Shown here one piece after another: positions 44,211 through 52,808 of a DNA stretch of 64,000 nt. The number at the start of each line of letters is the position of its first letter. Within the stretch, counting starts at the first letter, position 1. The notes under the pieces were generated by a model. The model was not told where the DNA came from. It ran no database searches and saw nothing but the letters and a program-made list of their open reading frames with translations. Both the position numbers and the translations under genes were made by a program. Source of the stretch: Bradyrhizobium sp. in8p8 (lineage in GTDB: Bacteria > Pseudomonadota > Alphaproteobacteria > Rhizobiales > Xanthobacteraceae). Location of the stretch: NCBI RefSeq assembly GCF_000426845.1, contig NZ_AUGD01000007.1:310001-374000 (forward strand), written 5' to 3'.

Positions 44211-45434
44211 TCAATCAATCGCCTTCGTCACGATGCGGATCTCCGATGTCAGCGTGCGGTGCACCGGGCATTTGTCGGCGATTTCCATCAGCTTCTTGCG
44301 TTGTTCTGCATCGAGGGCGCCGTCCATCGTAATGCCACGCTCGATCTGGTCGAGCATGCCATCGCGCGTTTCGCACTCCGCGCAATCCTTGGCGTAGATC
44401 TTGGAGTGCTTCAGCGTGACCGTGACGCGGTCGAGCGGCAGTGACTTGCGGTCGGCATAGAGCCGCATGGTCATGGAGGTGCAGGCGCCGAGGCCGGCAA
44501 GCAGGAAATCATAGGGACCGGGCCCGGCATCCGCGCCGCCGGCCGCAACGGGCTCGTCCGCCACCAGATGATGCGGCCCGACAGTGATGATCTGGTTGAA
44601 CTTGCTCTTGCGGGTCTCCTGCACCACGACCTGGCGTGGCACTTCGGCGAGATCCATGGTTTTCGCGGGCTTTGCAGTGTCGATGTAGCGACTGGCCCAG
44701 GCGGCGATCACGTCGGCTGTGTAGAGAGCGTCAGCGGGTTTCGTCAGGAGATGATCGGCATGGTCCAGCGAGACGAAACTCTTGGAGTGCTTGGCTGCAA
44801 TGAAGATCTTGGTCGCATTGTCGATGCCGACTGTGTCGTCGACAGGCGAGTGCATCACCAGCAGCGCCTTGTGCAGGCTGGTGACGTTCTTCATCAACTC
44901 GCGCTCGGCGATGTCGTCGAGAAATTCACGCCTGATCCGGAATGGGCGGCCTGCAAGCGAGACTTCCACTTCGCCGTGCGCGCGGATGTTGTCGATGTGC
45001 TCCTTGAAAAGGCCAGTGACGTGGGCGGGATCGGACGGCGCCGCAATGGTGACCACCGCCTTGGCCTCGGGGATTTGTCCTGCTGCGGCCAGGATCGCGG
45101 CACCACCGAGGCTGTGCCCGACCAGGATCGACGGAGCCCTGCGGACGCTGCGCAGATGGTCGGCCGCACGAAGGAGATCGGCGACGTTGGAGGAAAAGGT
45201 CGAGTTGGCGAAGTCGCCTTCGCTGGAGCCGAGCCCGGTGAAGTCGAAGCGCAGCACTGCGATGCCCTTGGCCGCCAGTGCGACAGAAATCCGTTTGGCC
45301 GCCAGCGTGTCCTTGCCGCAGGTGAAGCAATGAGCGAACAGCGCGAAGGCCGCGGGCTCGCCGTCGGGCAGCTCAAGCGCGGCCGAAAGCTGATGGCCGC
45401 CTTCTCCGGTGAATTGAAAGCGTTCCGTCGGCAT
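44211..45434 (-). CDS. alpha/beta hydrolase fused to OsmC peroxiredoxin-like domain
   Basis: 407 residues in two domains. Residues about 1-250 form an alpha/beta hydrolase (SILVGHSLGGAAILAAAG nucleophile elbow; HSPVDDTVG; DHADHLLTK). Residues about 270-407 form an OsmC/Ohr domain (VADEPVAAGGADAGPGPYDFLLAGLGACTSMTMRLYA, then DKCPVHRTLTSEI) with two reactive cysteines (GACTS and KCPVH). Single-gene fusions of this kind exist in many proteobacteria, but their joint substrate is unknown. It could process organic peroxides or thioesters. It lies just downstream of the MocR gene on the opposite strand. Confidence 0.9.
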   Translation of the reverse strand: MPTERFQFTGEGGHQLSAALELPDGEPAAFALFAHCFTCGKDTLAAKRISVALAAKGIAVLRFDFTGLGSSEGDFANSTFSSNVADLLRAADHLRSVRRAPSILVGHSLGGAAILAAAGQIPEAKAVVTIAAPSDPAHVTGLFKEHIDNIRAHGEVEVSLAGRPFRIRREFLDDIAERELMKNVTSLHKALLVMHSPVDDTVGIDNATKIFIAAKHSKSFVSLDHADHLLTKPADALYTADVIAAWASRYIDTAKPAKTMDLAEVPRQVVVQETRKSKFNQIITVGPHHLVADEPVAAGGADAGPGPYDFLLAGLGACTSMTMRLYADRKSLPLDRVTVTLKHSKIYAKDCAECETRDGMLDQIERGITMDGALDAEQRKKLMEIADKCPVHRTLTSEIRIVTKAID

Positions 45435-45459
45435 GGGCTTCCCCCGTCCTCGCTTGAAC

Positions 45460-46122
45460 CTAGTCGTTCGAATAGCGCTGTTCGGTCCAGGGATCGCCGC
45501 GGTTATGATAGCCGCGGACTTCCCAGAAGCCCGGCGCGTCCTCGGTCAGGAATTCGATGGCCTGGAGCCATTTTGCGCTTTTCCAGAAATAGAGGTGCGG
45601 CACGACCAGCCGAACCGGACCGCCGTGTTCCTCCGTCAGCGGCTGGCCCGACCAGCTATGGGCGAGCAGCGCATCCTCTGCAGCGAAATCCTCGAGCGCG
45701 AGGTTGGTGGTGTAACCGTCATAGGAATGCAGCACGACGAAACGAGCATCCTCGCGCGGCTGGCAGGCCGCCAGCAACTCGCGCGTGGCAAGCCCCTTCC
45801 ATTCATTGTCATAGCGGGACCAGGTCGTGACGCAATGGATATCGGAGGTGAACCGCGCCTGCTTTTGCGCGATGAACTCGTCGAAGCTCCAGAACACGGG
45901 AGTTTCGATCGCGCCGTAGACGTCGAGGCGCCAGCGCTCGCGTGAGACCGGCGGTACGATGCCGAGATCGAGCACCGGCCAGTCCTTGGTAAGGTGCTGG
46001 CCGGGCGGCAGGCGCTGGGCTTCCGGACGTGTGACCTTGCCGGTGAGAAACCGGCCCTCGCGGGCCCATTTCTCCTTGGTGCGCGTCAGCTTGCTGTCGG
46101 GCGGCGCCTTGTCGTCAGCCAT
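45460..46122 (-). CDS. molybdopterin-dependent sulfite-oxidase-like protein
   Basis: 220 residues, an SUOX-fold oxidoreductase. The core segments RWRLDVYGAIETPVFWSFDEF, DIHCVTTWSRYDNEWKGL (with the molybdenum-ligand cysteine, C in HCVTTWS) and GPVRLVVPHLYFWKSAKWL are present. There is no N-terminal signal or membrane helix and no heme or dimerisation domain, so it is a cytoplasmic minimal form. The reaction is not known. It is 26 bases downstream of the hydrolase-OsmC start in genome order and likely independent. Confidence 0.8.
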   Translation of the reverse strand: MADDKAPPDSKLTRTKEKWAREGRFLTGKVTRPEAQRLPPGQHLTKDWPVLDLGIVPPVSRERWRLDVYGAIETPVFWSFDEFIAQKQARFTSDIHCVTTWSRYDNEWKGLATRELLAACQPREDARFVVLHSYDGYTTNLALEDFAAEDALLAHSWSGQPLTEEHGGPVRLVVPHLYFWKSAKWLQAIEFLTEDAPGFWEVRGYHNRGDPWTEQRYSND

Positions 46123-46157
46123 GGCCGTCCAGCTTCTCCGTCTCGTGTTGAAGAGGC

Positions 46158-47378
46158 CTACATCGCCTTTCCAAGCAGAAATGGCAACTGCCGGGGGCCT
46201 CTCACCGTGCCTTGTGACCAGGTCACCGTGCCTGCCGGATCCAGCCGGAAGTCTGGGATCCGCTTTAGCCATTCCTCCAGCGCCACCTGCATTTCCATGC
46301 GCGCCAGGTTGGAACCGACGCAACGGTGGATGCCGAGGCCAAAGGCGGCGTGGCGGTTTTCGCGTCGGTCGATCACGACTTTGTCAGCATCCGGGAACAT
46401 CTTGGGGTCCCGGTTCGCGGCCGGGAAGGACAGCAGCACCATGTTGCCCGACTTGACCGGGCAACCCGAGATCGTGGTCTCCTTGACCACCTCGCGCGCC
46501 ATTGTCACCGGCGAATAGGCGCGCAGCAGCTCCTCAACCGCGGTCGGGATCAGCCCTGGCTCGGCGATCAGACGTTCGCGATCGGACGGCGTCTTCGCCA
46601 GATGCCAGAGCGAGGAGCCGATCGCGCTCCAGGTGGTGTCGATGCCGGCAATCAGCAGCAGGCGCAGCGAGCCCAGCACATGGGAGTCCTCGAGCGGATT
46701 GCCGTCCTTGCCCCTGGCATTCGTCAGGTACGAGATGAGGTCGTCGGTGGGCTTGTTCTTGCGCGCTTCGATGTGGCCGCTGAAATAGGCTGTCATCTCC
46801 TGCACGGCCTGGAGCAGCTTGCTCTCGTCCTTGATGCCGAGTTCCAGGATCATGTGGATCCACTTGATGAAGAGATCGCTGTCACTCTCGGGGATGCCGA
46901 GCATGTGGGCGATGGCCCGCACCGGGATGTATTTGCTGTAGCGTGCGGCAGCGTCGACCTTGCCGTCGGCAATGAATTCGTCGATCAGCTCGTTGCAGAT
47001 CGCGCGGACCCGCGGCTCGAGCTTCTTCATCGCATCAGGGGTAAATGGCGGCAGCAGCAACTGCTTGGCGGGTTTGTGCTCGGGCGGATCTGAGGTGATC
47101 GGCGGGGCTGCATTCCTGGCGACCTCCGGGCGCACATCGCGGACGATGATGCGGCGCGAGGAGAAGTGCTCGGTGTCGTTGGCGATCTCGCGCACGGCTT
47201 CATAGGTCGTCGGCAGATAGCAGCCCAGGAAGCGTTTCGTGTGCACCACGGGACTTGTGGCGCGCAGCTGGTCCCAGATCGGAAAGGGATCCTCCGTCCA
47301 TTGCGGATCGGTGTGGTCGAAATCATGGACCCAGTCGGTCACGGGCGGATGGGCGGCGGGCTGGTTGACGTCGGACAT
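46158..47378 (-). CDS. cytochrome P450 (class I bacterial)
   Basis: 406 residues, soluble. The I-helix is AGIDTTWSAIG, the ExxR region VEELLRAYSPV and the heme-ligand loop FGLGIHRCVGSN (C353). It needs separate redox partners, and a ferredoxin gene lies just upstream in its transcript. Subfamily and substrate cannot be fixed. It is not part of the gibberellin operon, as none of those neighbours is here. With the divergent TetR gene it forms a likely inducible oxidation unit. Confidence 0.9.
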   Translation of the reverse strand: MSDVNQPAAHPPVTDWVHDFDHTDPQWTEDPFPIWDQLRATSPVVHTKRFLGCYLPTTYEAVREIANDTEHFSSRRIIVRDVRPEVARNAAPPITSDPPEHKPAKQLLLPPFTPDAMKKLEPRVRAICNELIDEFIADGKVDAAARYSKYIPVRAIAHMLGIPESDSDLFIKWIHMILELGIKDESKLLQAVQEMTAYFSGHIEARKNKPTDDLISYLTNARGKDGNPLEDSHVLGSLRLLLIAGIDTTWSAIGSSLWHLAKTPSDRERLIAEPGLIPTAVEELLRAYSPVTMAREVVKETTISGCPVKSGNMVLLSFPAANRDPKMFPDADKVVIDRRENRHAAFGLGIHRCVGSNLARMEMQVALEEWLKRIPDFRLDPAGTVTWSQGTVRGPRQLPFLLGKAM

Positions 47379-47436
47379 GGCCGGGAAATCCCTTGGCTCG
47401 AATTCGCTGAAAGCACGCGGCTTGACAGTGGTCGCG

Positions 47437-47646
47437 CTACTCCTCGATCACATCGATTGCGATCTCCGGGCAGTTGGATTTCGCAAGCCAGGCCTTGTCT
47501 TCGAGCCCCGGCGGGACAATGCCGTCGCCGGCTTCGTGCGCGTTGCCGTACTCGTCAAGATCGAAAAGCTCCGGCGCGAGTGCCTTGCAGCGGGCATGGC
47601 CCTGGCATTTGTCGGGATTGACGTGAACCTTCAGTCGCTCTGCCAT
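47437..47646 (-). CDS. [3Fe-4S]-type ferredoxin
   Basis: 69 residues. Cysteines C14 and C20 in the CQGHARC motif and C59 followed by Pro (NCPEIA), a pattern of three-cysteine clusters in P450-associated ferredoxins. Start at ATG 47646. The gene is 58 bases upstream of the P450 on the same strand, so it likely donates electrons to it. No ferredoxin reductase is adjacent. Confidence 0.88.
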   Translation of the reverse strand: MAERLKVHVNPDKCQGHARCKALAPELFDLDEYGNAHEAGDGIVPPGLEDKAWLAKSNCPEIAIDVIEE

Positions 47647-47783
47647 CGCGGCTTCCTTGGTCGTGTGCGCAGGGCCCAAAGGGCAGCGCGTTTCCTCGTC
47701 TTACTTCTATTCTTAAGTTATATCCTATTACATTCGCGGCGGACTTCCCCTGTCAAGCGCAAACTTATAGGCTTCGCCGCGAC
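47647..47783. promoter_or_regulatory. AT-rich divergent promoter between ferredoxin/P450 and TetR
   Basis: 137-base gap. An AT-rich core near 47700-47732 (ttacttctattcttaag, ttatatccta) supplies -10-like boxes on both strands. No clean palindrome of more than six bases was found, so the TetR operator is not located. Confidence 0.35.
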
Positions 47784-48431
47784 ATGCGTTCACAACTCGC
47801 CCGCAAGCCCGACAAGACCTACCACCACGGCGATCTTCGCGATGCGCTGATCAAGGCCGCGCTACGCGAGGCGGAGCAGGGCGGTGCCGAGGCGATCAGC
47901 ATCAAGGCGCTTGCCAAGAAGCTCGGCGTCTCGCAGCCGGCACCATACCGGCATTTTGCCGACCGCGAGGCTTTGATCGCGGCGATCACTGCGGAGGCGT
48001 TTCGGCAATTCTCGGCACTTCTGCGCGAGGCGATGGCAAAGCAGTCGAAGCAGTCGAAACTCTTGCGGCTGGCGCTGACCACCCTCGATTTCGGTCTGCG
48101 TCGCAACGGTATCTACCGATTGATGTTTGCTTCGCGCACGGTGTCGTGCGCGGCCAAGGGCAGCGAGCTGCACGAGGCCACGCGGGAGACCTTTGCGCTC
48201 GTTATCGAAGCCTTGGAAGCCCCCGCCGTCGGCTATTTGCGCGAACGGCAGGCGCTCAAGATCTGGGCGGCATTGCACGGCGTGGTGATGTTGGCCGAGC
48301 AGGGCCTGTTCACCGGTGAGGCGGCGCACGCGACCCGCGAGGAACTGGTCGAGGATTTCGTCAACGAGACCAAGGCTGCCCTCACAGTCGCGATTAGGGA
48401 TGCGCGCCGCCGGACAAAGGCGGGGGCTTAA
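47784..48431 (+). CDS. TetR family regulator
   Basis: 215 residues. HTH: DLRDALIKAALREAEQGGAEAISIKALAKKLGVSQPAPYRHFADREAL. C-terminal domain of the TetR_C type. Divergent from the P450/ferredoxin operon, so control of it is likely. Its stop overlaps the stop of the converging racemase-like gene in TTAA. Confidence 0.87.
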   Translation: MRSQLARKPDKTYHHGDLRDALIKAALREAEQGGAEAISIKALAKKLGVSQPAPYRHFADREALIAAITAEAFRQFSALLREAMAKQSKQSKLLRLALTTLDFGLRRNGIYRLMFASRTVSCAAKGSELHEATRETFALVIEALEAPAVGYLRERQALKIWAALHGVVMLAEQGLFTGEAAHATREELVEDFVNETKAALTVAIRDARRRTKAGA

Positions 48432-49078
48432 GCCTTCGCTTTCAGCAGCCTCATCAGCTTGTCGACCGCACTGTCCGGCGTCGTCACGACCGGGCGGCCG
48501 GTGGCCTCCGCAACCAGCGGCGCAGCCGCCGCGATGCTGAATTGCGCGAGCGCGATGACGTCGCAATCGCGGAGATCGCGGGACGCTTCCGCGAGCAGGC
48601 GATCATGTGCGGCGCGATCGCCACAATCGAGTGCGGCCAGAGCGCCTTCGGCAAGTTTCGGCACGATTTGGACCGAGGCGGGAAACTCGGGCGGCATCGA
48701 CGCCAGCGTCGGCGGAAAAGTCGAGAGCAGGCCGATGCGCTTGCCCATGGTCACGGCGCGTTCGATCATGGCCTCGTTCGGCTTCAGCACCGGTATCGAC
48801 GCATGTGCGCGTGCGACGGCCTCGATGCAGGGTCCGAAGGCGGAGCAAGTGAACAGGATCGCGTCCGCTGCCGTGGCCGTCGCATAATGACCAAGCGCGA
48901 GGAAGCGCCCGGTCATGGCGTCGGTGAGCGCTCCCTCGCACGCCAGATCTGCCGACAGGCTGTCGTCGAGCAGATTCATCAGCCGTGCCTCGGGCCAGGC
49001 CTTTGCGAACGCGGCCTCGATCGGGGCGATGGAATGCTTGAGGGCGTGGATGAGGGCGACGCGAGGAGCCGTCGTCAT
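48428..49078 (-). CDS. Asp/Glu racemase-superfamily protein lacking second catalytic cysteine
   Basis: 216 residues. The fold and first motif are those of the Asp/Glu/hydantoin racemase family: FTCSAFGP with C78, and IPVLKPNEAMIERAV. In the second half-site, where a racemase has G-C-x-G, this protein reads VIALAQFSIA with Q179. A two-cysteine racemase is thus unlikely; an isomerase, decarboxylase or other reaction is possible. Gene is 10 bases downstream of the amidase in transcript order. Confidence 0.75.
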   Translation of the reverse strand: MTTAPRVALIHALKHSIAPIEAAFAKAWPEARLMNLLDDSLSADLACEGALTDAMTGRFLALGHYATATAADAILFTCSAFGPCIEAVARAHASIPVLKPNEAMIERAVTMGKRIGLLSTFPPTLASMPPEFPASVQIVPKLAEGALAALDCGDRAAHDRLLAEASRDLRDCDVIALAQFSIAAAAPLVAEATGRPVVTTPDSAVDKLMRLLKAKA

Positions 49079-49088
49079 GAGGGAGACG

Positions 49089-50507
49089 TCAATTCTTCAC
49101 CTTCGGATCGATCGGCGTCGTGCCGCGCAGGCCCAAAATGTCCTCCAGCACCTTCGCGCCGGCGATCACCTGCGCATCGGCGCGGGGGGCGCCGACCACC
49201 TGAACGCCGACCGGCAGGCCCGACTGTGTGAAGCCGCACGGCAGTGACAGCGAGGGGCAGCAGGCGAGCGTGACGGCATAGACGATGCCGAGCCACTCGA
49301 CGTAATTGTCGAAGCGCTTGCCGGCGCATTCGGCGACATAGCGGTGCTCGATCGGGAAGGGCGGCACGATCGTCGTCGGCACCAGCAGGAGGTCGTAGTT
49401 CTTGAAGAACTCGACGGCCCGCGCGGTCATGTCGACGCGCTGCGCCTCGGCGCGCCCCAGCTGCTCGACCGTGAGCTTGAGGCCTTCCTCGATGTTCCAG
49501 ATTACCTCGGGCTTGAGGAGGTCGCGCTTGGTGCGCAGCAGATTGGCCTTGGTGATCGCGAAATCGAAGGCGCGCAGTACGTGGAAGCATTCATGCGCCT
49601 CGCGCCAGTCCGGATGCGCCTCCTCCACGATCGCTCCGGCTTCCGCGAAGCGCTCCGCGGCCTTGCGCGTAATTGCCTTAACCTCGGGATCGACCGGCGT
49701 AATGCCAAGATCGGGTGAATAGGCGATGCGCTTCGGCCTCTTGCCCGCCTGTGCCGCCGACAGGAACGAGGTTGCGGGGGCGGGCAGCGACAGCGGATCA
49801 TCTGCATAGTCGCCGCTCATTGCATCCAGCAGCAGCGCGAGATCATCGACGTTGCGCGCCATCGGGCCGACGACGCCGAGATTGCGATCGATACCCGACT
49901 TAGGAGTGTGCGCGACGCGCCCGATGCTCGGTCGCATGCCGACGACGCCGCAGAAGGCGGCAGGGTTGCGCAAGGAGCCGCCCATGTCGGAGCCCTGCGC
50001 AAGCCAGGCCATGCCGGTCGCGAGCGCCACCGCCGCGCCGCCGGAGGAGCCGGCTGCTGATTTCGTCGTGTCCCAGGGGTTGAGCGTCGCGCCGAATACC
50101 TCGTTGAAAGTGTTGGCGCCGGCGCCGAATTCGGGCGTGTTGGATTTGGCGTAGACCACCGCGCCGTTGGCTTCGAGATTCTCGACCATGAGGTCGGACT
50201 TCGCGGGGACGTTGTCCTTGAAGATCGGTGAGCCCTGCGTGTTCAGCACGCCCGCGACGTCGGTCAGATCCTTGATCGGTAGCGGGAGGCCCGAGAGCAG
50301 CCCGCGCGCGCCGGCCGGCTTCCGCATCAGCGCCTTGGCGTTATCCCTTGCACGATCGAAGCATAATATCGGCAGCGCGTTGACCTTGCCGTCGACCTCC
50401 TTGATGCGCGTCTCCAGCACATCAAGCAGCTCGAGCGGCGAGACGTCGCCGGACCGCAGCTTGTCGACGACGGTGCAGGCGGTTTCGCGGATCAGGTCTT
50501 GAGACAA
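49089..50507 (-). CDS. amidase (amidase signature family)
   Basis: 472 residues. Catalytic Lys-Ser-Ser: K79 in LPLPIKDL, the SSGG motif AAGSSGGAAV (S154/S155) and nucleophile S178 in DMGGSLRNPA. It hydrolyses an unknown carboxamide. GAtA and fatty-acid-amide hydrolase relatives share the fold. It is followed by the racemase-like gene and preceded by a family A repeat and the SDR gene. Confidence 0.92.
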   Translation of the reverse strand: MSQDLIRETACTVVDKLRSGDVSPLELLDVLETRIKEVDGKVNALPILCFDRARDNAKALMRKPAGARGLLSGLPLPIKDLTDVAGVLNTQGSPIFKDNVPAKSDLMVENLEANGAVVYAKSNTPEFGAGANTFNEVFGATLNPWDTTKSAAGSSGGAAVALATGMAWLAQGSDMGGSLRNPAAFCGVVGMRPSIGRVAHTPKSGIDRNLGVVGPMARNVDDLALLLDAMSGDYADDPLSLPAPATSFLSAAQAGKRPKRIAYSPDLGITPVDPEVKAITRKAAERFAEAGAIVEEAHPDWREAHECFHVLRAFDFAITKANLLRTKRDLLKPEVIWNIEEGLKLTVEQLGRAEAQRVDMTARAVEFFKNYDLLLVPTTIVPPFPIEHRYVAECAGKRFDNYVEWLGIVYAVTLACCPSLSLPCGFTQSGLPVGVQVVGAPRADAQVIAGAKVLEDILGLRGTTPIDPKVKN

Positions 50508-50532
50508 TTATCGTACTCCTGTGCTTATTGTG

Positions 50533-50612
50533 TCTCATTGCGAGCGCAGCGAAACAATTCAGGCTGGCGCCGCGGATATGGTCCTTGTTGGTTCGCTGCG
50601 CTCGCAATGACG
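50533..50612. repeat. dispersed palindromic repeat, family A copy 5
   Basis: Begins tctcattgcgagcgcagcg and ends gctcgcaatgacgg, shorter in the middle than other copies. Located between the amidase and SDR genes. Confidence 0.85.
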
Positions 50613-50617
50613 GAAAA

Positions 50618-51394
50618 CTAACCCCAGCCCGCGCTGATGCCACCGTCCACCGTGTAGATCACGCCCGACGTGTAGCCAGAGCGATCCGAGCCCAGGAACG
50701 CCATGAGGTCGCCGATCTCGCGCGCATGCGCAGGGCGCCCGAGCGGCAGGCTCTTCTGGAATTCCTTGTAGCGGCTCTCGTCGCCGAACTGATCCCTGGC
50801 CCGCGTCTTCAGCCGCGTGACGTGGCGATCGGTGCCGACGGGTCCCGGATTGATACCGACCACGCGGATGTTGTCGGCGAGGCTCTTGCTGCCGAGCGCG
50901 CGGGTGAGGGCCATCAGCGCGGCATTTCCGGCACTGCCGCAGATGTAATTGGCGTCGAACTTTTCGCCAGCCGCGCCGATGTCGTTGATGATGACGCCGC
51001 CGCCCTTCGCCTTCATCTGCGCGTAGATGTACCGCGTCAGGTTGATGTAGCCGAACACCTTCAATTCCCAGGCGTGCCGCCAGGTCGCCTCGTCTAATTT
51101 GTCGATCGAGCCCCCGGGGATGTCGCCGGCATTGTTGACGAGCACGTCGATGTCGGCGGCTTCCTTCGCCAGTCGCTCCACATCCTCTCCCTTGCGCAGG
51201 TCGACGATGCTCGTTGCGGCGTCGATCTGGTGTGCGGAGCGCAGGCGCTCGGCCAGCACCTTGAGCTGATCGCCGCTGCGGGCGGCGAGCAGGAGATTTG
51301 CACCTTCCTCGGCGAACGCCTCGGCGGCAGCTGCGCCAATGCCCTTGGACGCGCCGGTGATCAGGACGCGCTTGCCACGCAGATGCAGATCCAT
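50618..51394 (-). CDS. SDR family protein with degenerate active site
   Basis: 258 residues. NAD-binding motif ITGASKGIG (13-20) and NNAG (87-90) are standard. But the tyrosine motif reads DANYICGSAG: Y150 is followed at +4 by serine, not lysine, and the usual catalytic serine is replaced by IINDIGAAG. The full catalytic tetrad is thus broken. It may bind cofactor without SDR chemistry or use other residues. The neighbouring genes encode hydrolases and dehydrogenases for acid substrates. Confidence 0.85.
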   Translation of the reverse strand: MDLHLRGKRVLITGASKGIGAAAAEAFAEEGANLLLAARSGDQLKVLAERLRSAHQIDAATSIVDLRKGEDVERLAKEAADIDVLVNNAGDIPGGSIDKLDEATWRHAWELKVFGYINLTRYIYAQMKAKGGGVIINDIGAAGEKFDANYICGSAGNAALMALTRALGSKSLADNIRVVGINPGPVGTDRHVTRLKTRARDQFGDESRYKEFQKSLPLGRPAHAREIGDLMAFLGSDRSGYTSGVIYTVDGGISAGWG

Positions 51395-51456
51395 GAGGGT
51401 ACTCGCAGGAGAGGAACAGGATCAAATCAGTAGGCGCTCGACCGCGCCATGGTCAA

Positions 51457-51505
51457 CATTGCAGTGCAGCGTTGCGCCGCCCGCGACTTTGGTCCATTGC
51501 AGTGC
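51457..51505 (+). repeat. direct repeat before tartrate-type dehydrogenase gene
   Basis: CATTGCAGTGC occurs at 51457-51467 and 51495-51505, 38 bases apart, in the divergent gap between the SDR and the dehydrogenase. Two identical 11-mers at a near-integral number of helix turns suggest a pair of operator half-sites or a tandem protein-binding site. Confidence 0.45.
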
Positions 51506-51548
51506 GATCAAAACGCGGCGGCTACCAGACCAACCAAGGACGTTCTCG

Positions 51549-52622
51549 ATGAGCAAGAAACAGTACCGGATCGCGGTCATTCCCGGCGACGGCATCGGCA
51601 AGGAAGTCATGCCCGAGGGCCTTCGCGTTCTGGAGGCGGCTGCGAAGAAGCACGGCGTCTCCGTGCATTTCGACCATTTCGACTTCTCGTCCTGGGACTA
51701 TTACGAGAAGCATGGTCAGATGATGCCGGACGACTGGAAGGAGAAGATCGGCAAGCACGATGCGATCTATTTCGGGGCGGTCGGCTGGCCGGCCAAGATC
51801 CCGGACCACGTCTCGCTGTGGGGCTCGTTGATCAAATTCCGCCGCGAGTTCGACCAGTATGTGAACTTGCGCCCGGTGCGCCTGATGCCCGGTGTGCCTT
51901 CCCCGCTGGCGGGCCGCAAGCCCGGCGACATCGATTTCTGGGTGGTGCGCGAAAACACGGAAGGCGAGTATTCCTCCGTCGGCGGCCGCATGTTCCCCGA
52001 CACCGACCGCGAGTTCGTGACGCAGCAGACGGTGATGACCCGCACCGGCGTCGACCGCATCCTGAAATTCGCCTTCGAGCTCGCACAGTCGCGGCCGAAG
52101 AAGCACCTGACGTCGGCGACCAAGTCCAACGGCATCTCCATCACCATGCCCTATTGGGACGAGCGCGTGGAGGCGATGGCCAAGAAATTTCCCGGCGTGA
52201 AGTGGGACAAGTACCACATCGACATTCTCACGGCGAACTTCGTGCTGCATCCGGACTGGTTCGACGTCGTGGTCGGCTCTAATCTGTTCGGCGATATCCT
52301 CTCCGACCTCGGCCCGGCCTGCACCGGCACCATCGGCATAGCGCCGTCAGGCAACATCAATCCGGAAGGCAATTTCCCCTCGGTGTTCGAGCCGGTCCAC
52401 GGCTCGGCGCCCGATATCGCAGGGCAGGGGATCGCCAACCCGATCGGCATGATCTGGTCGGGCGCGATGATGCTGGAGCATCTCGGCGAGAAGGAAGCCG
52501 GAAAGTCGATCGTGGACGCAATCGAGCGCACGCTGGCCGAGCGCACGCTGCGCACGAAGGATCTCGGCGGCAACGCGGACACCACGGCCTGCGGCAAGGC
52601 GGTCGCGGATATGGTGGATTAG
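51549..52622 (+). CDS. tartrate/D-malate dehydrogenase family protein
   Basis: 357 residues, beta-decarboxylating dehydrogenase superfamily (IPGDGIGKEVMPEGL at the N-terminus). Metal-binding and substrate segments VGSNLFGDILSDLG, FEPVHGSAPDIAGQGIANP and the RENTEGEYSSVGG motif, which is characteristic of tartrate dehydrogenase and D-malate dehydrogenase. The likely reaction is NAD-dependent oxidation of tartrate or D-malate. AGGA lies eight bases before ATG. Confidence 0.88.
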   Translation: MSKKQYRIAVIPGDGIGKEVMPEGLRVLEAAAKKHGVSVHFDHFDFSSWDYYEKHGQMMPDDWKEKIGKHDAIYFGAVGWPAKIPDHVSLWGSLIKFRREFDQYVNLRPVRLMPGVPSPLAGRKPGDIDFWVVRENTEGEYSSVGGRMFPDTDREFVTQQTVMTRTGVDRILKFAFELAQSRPKKHLTSATKSNGISITMPYWDERVEAMAKKFPGVKWDKYHIDILTANFVLHPDWFDVVVGSNLFGDILSDLGPACTGTIGIAPSGNINPEGNFPSVFEPVHGSAPDIAGQGIANPIGMIWSGAMMLEHLGEKEAGKSIVDAIERTLAERTLRTKDLGGNADTTACGKAVADMVD

Positions 52623-52630
52623 TTGACTGC

Positions 52631-52785
52631 CCCCTTGTGGGAGAGGGCGGCTTCGATGCGACGCATCGAGGGCGGGTGAGGGGTGTTCTTTCCGCGTGGG
52701 GGGCGTCTCATTCGAGGATAGTTCCTTCGCCGGGAGAGCCCCTCATCCGGCGCCTCGCGCCACCTTCTCCCACAAGGGGAGAAGG
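52631..52785. repeat. inverted repeat element, family C
   Basis: Two 14-bp arms, CCCCTTGTGGGAGA (52631-52644) and TCTCCCACAAGGGG (52766-52779), perfectly inverted around about 121 bases. The middle holds gaggggtg...cccctcatccggcgcctc, a second weaker pair. It resembles the interspersed ctccc/gggag element of many Alphaproteobacteria. Sits between convergent genes. Confidence 0.75.
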
Positions 52786-52808
52786 ACATCAGCATTGCAT
52801 CAGGTCAA

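Noticed and set aside
46158..47646. P450 and ferredoxin as part of a gibberellin biosynthesis operon
   Set aside because: The expected neighbours (CYP112/114/115/117-type genes, diterpene synthases, SDR, IDS) are absent.
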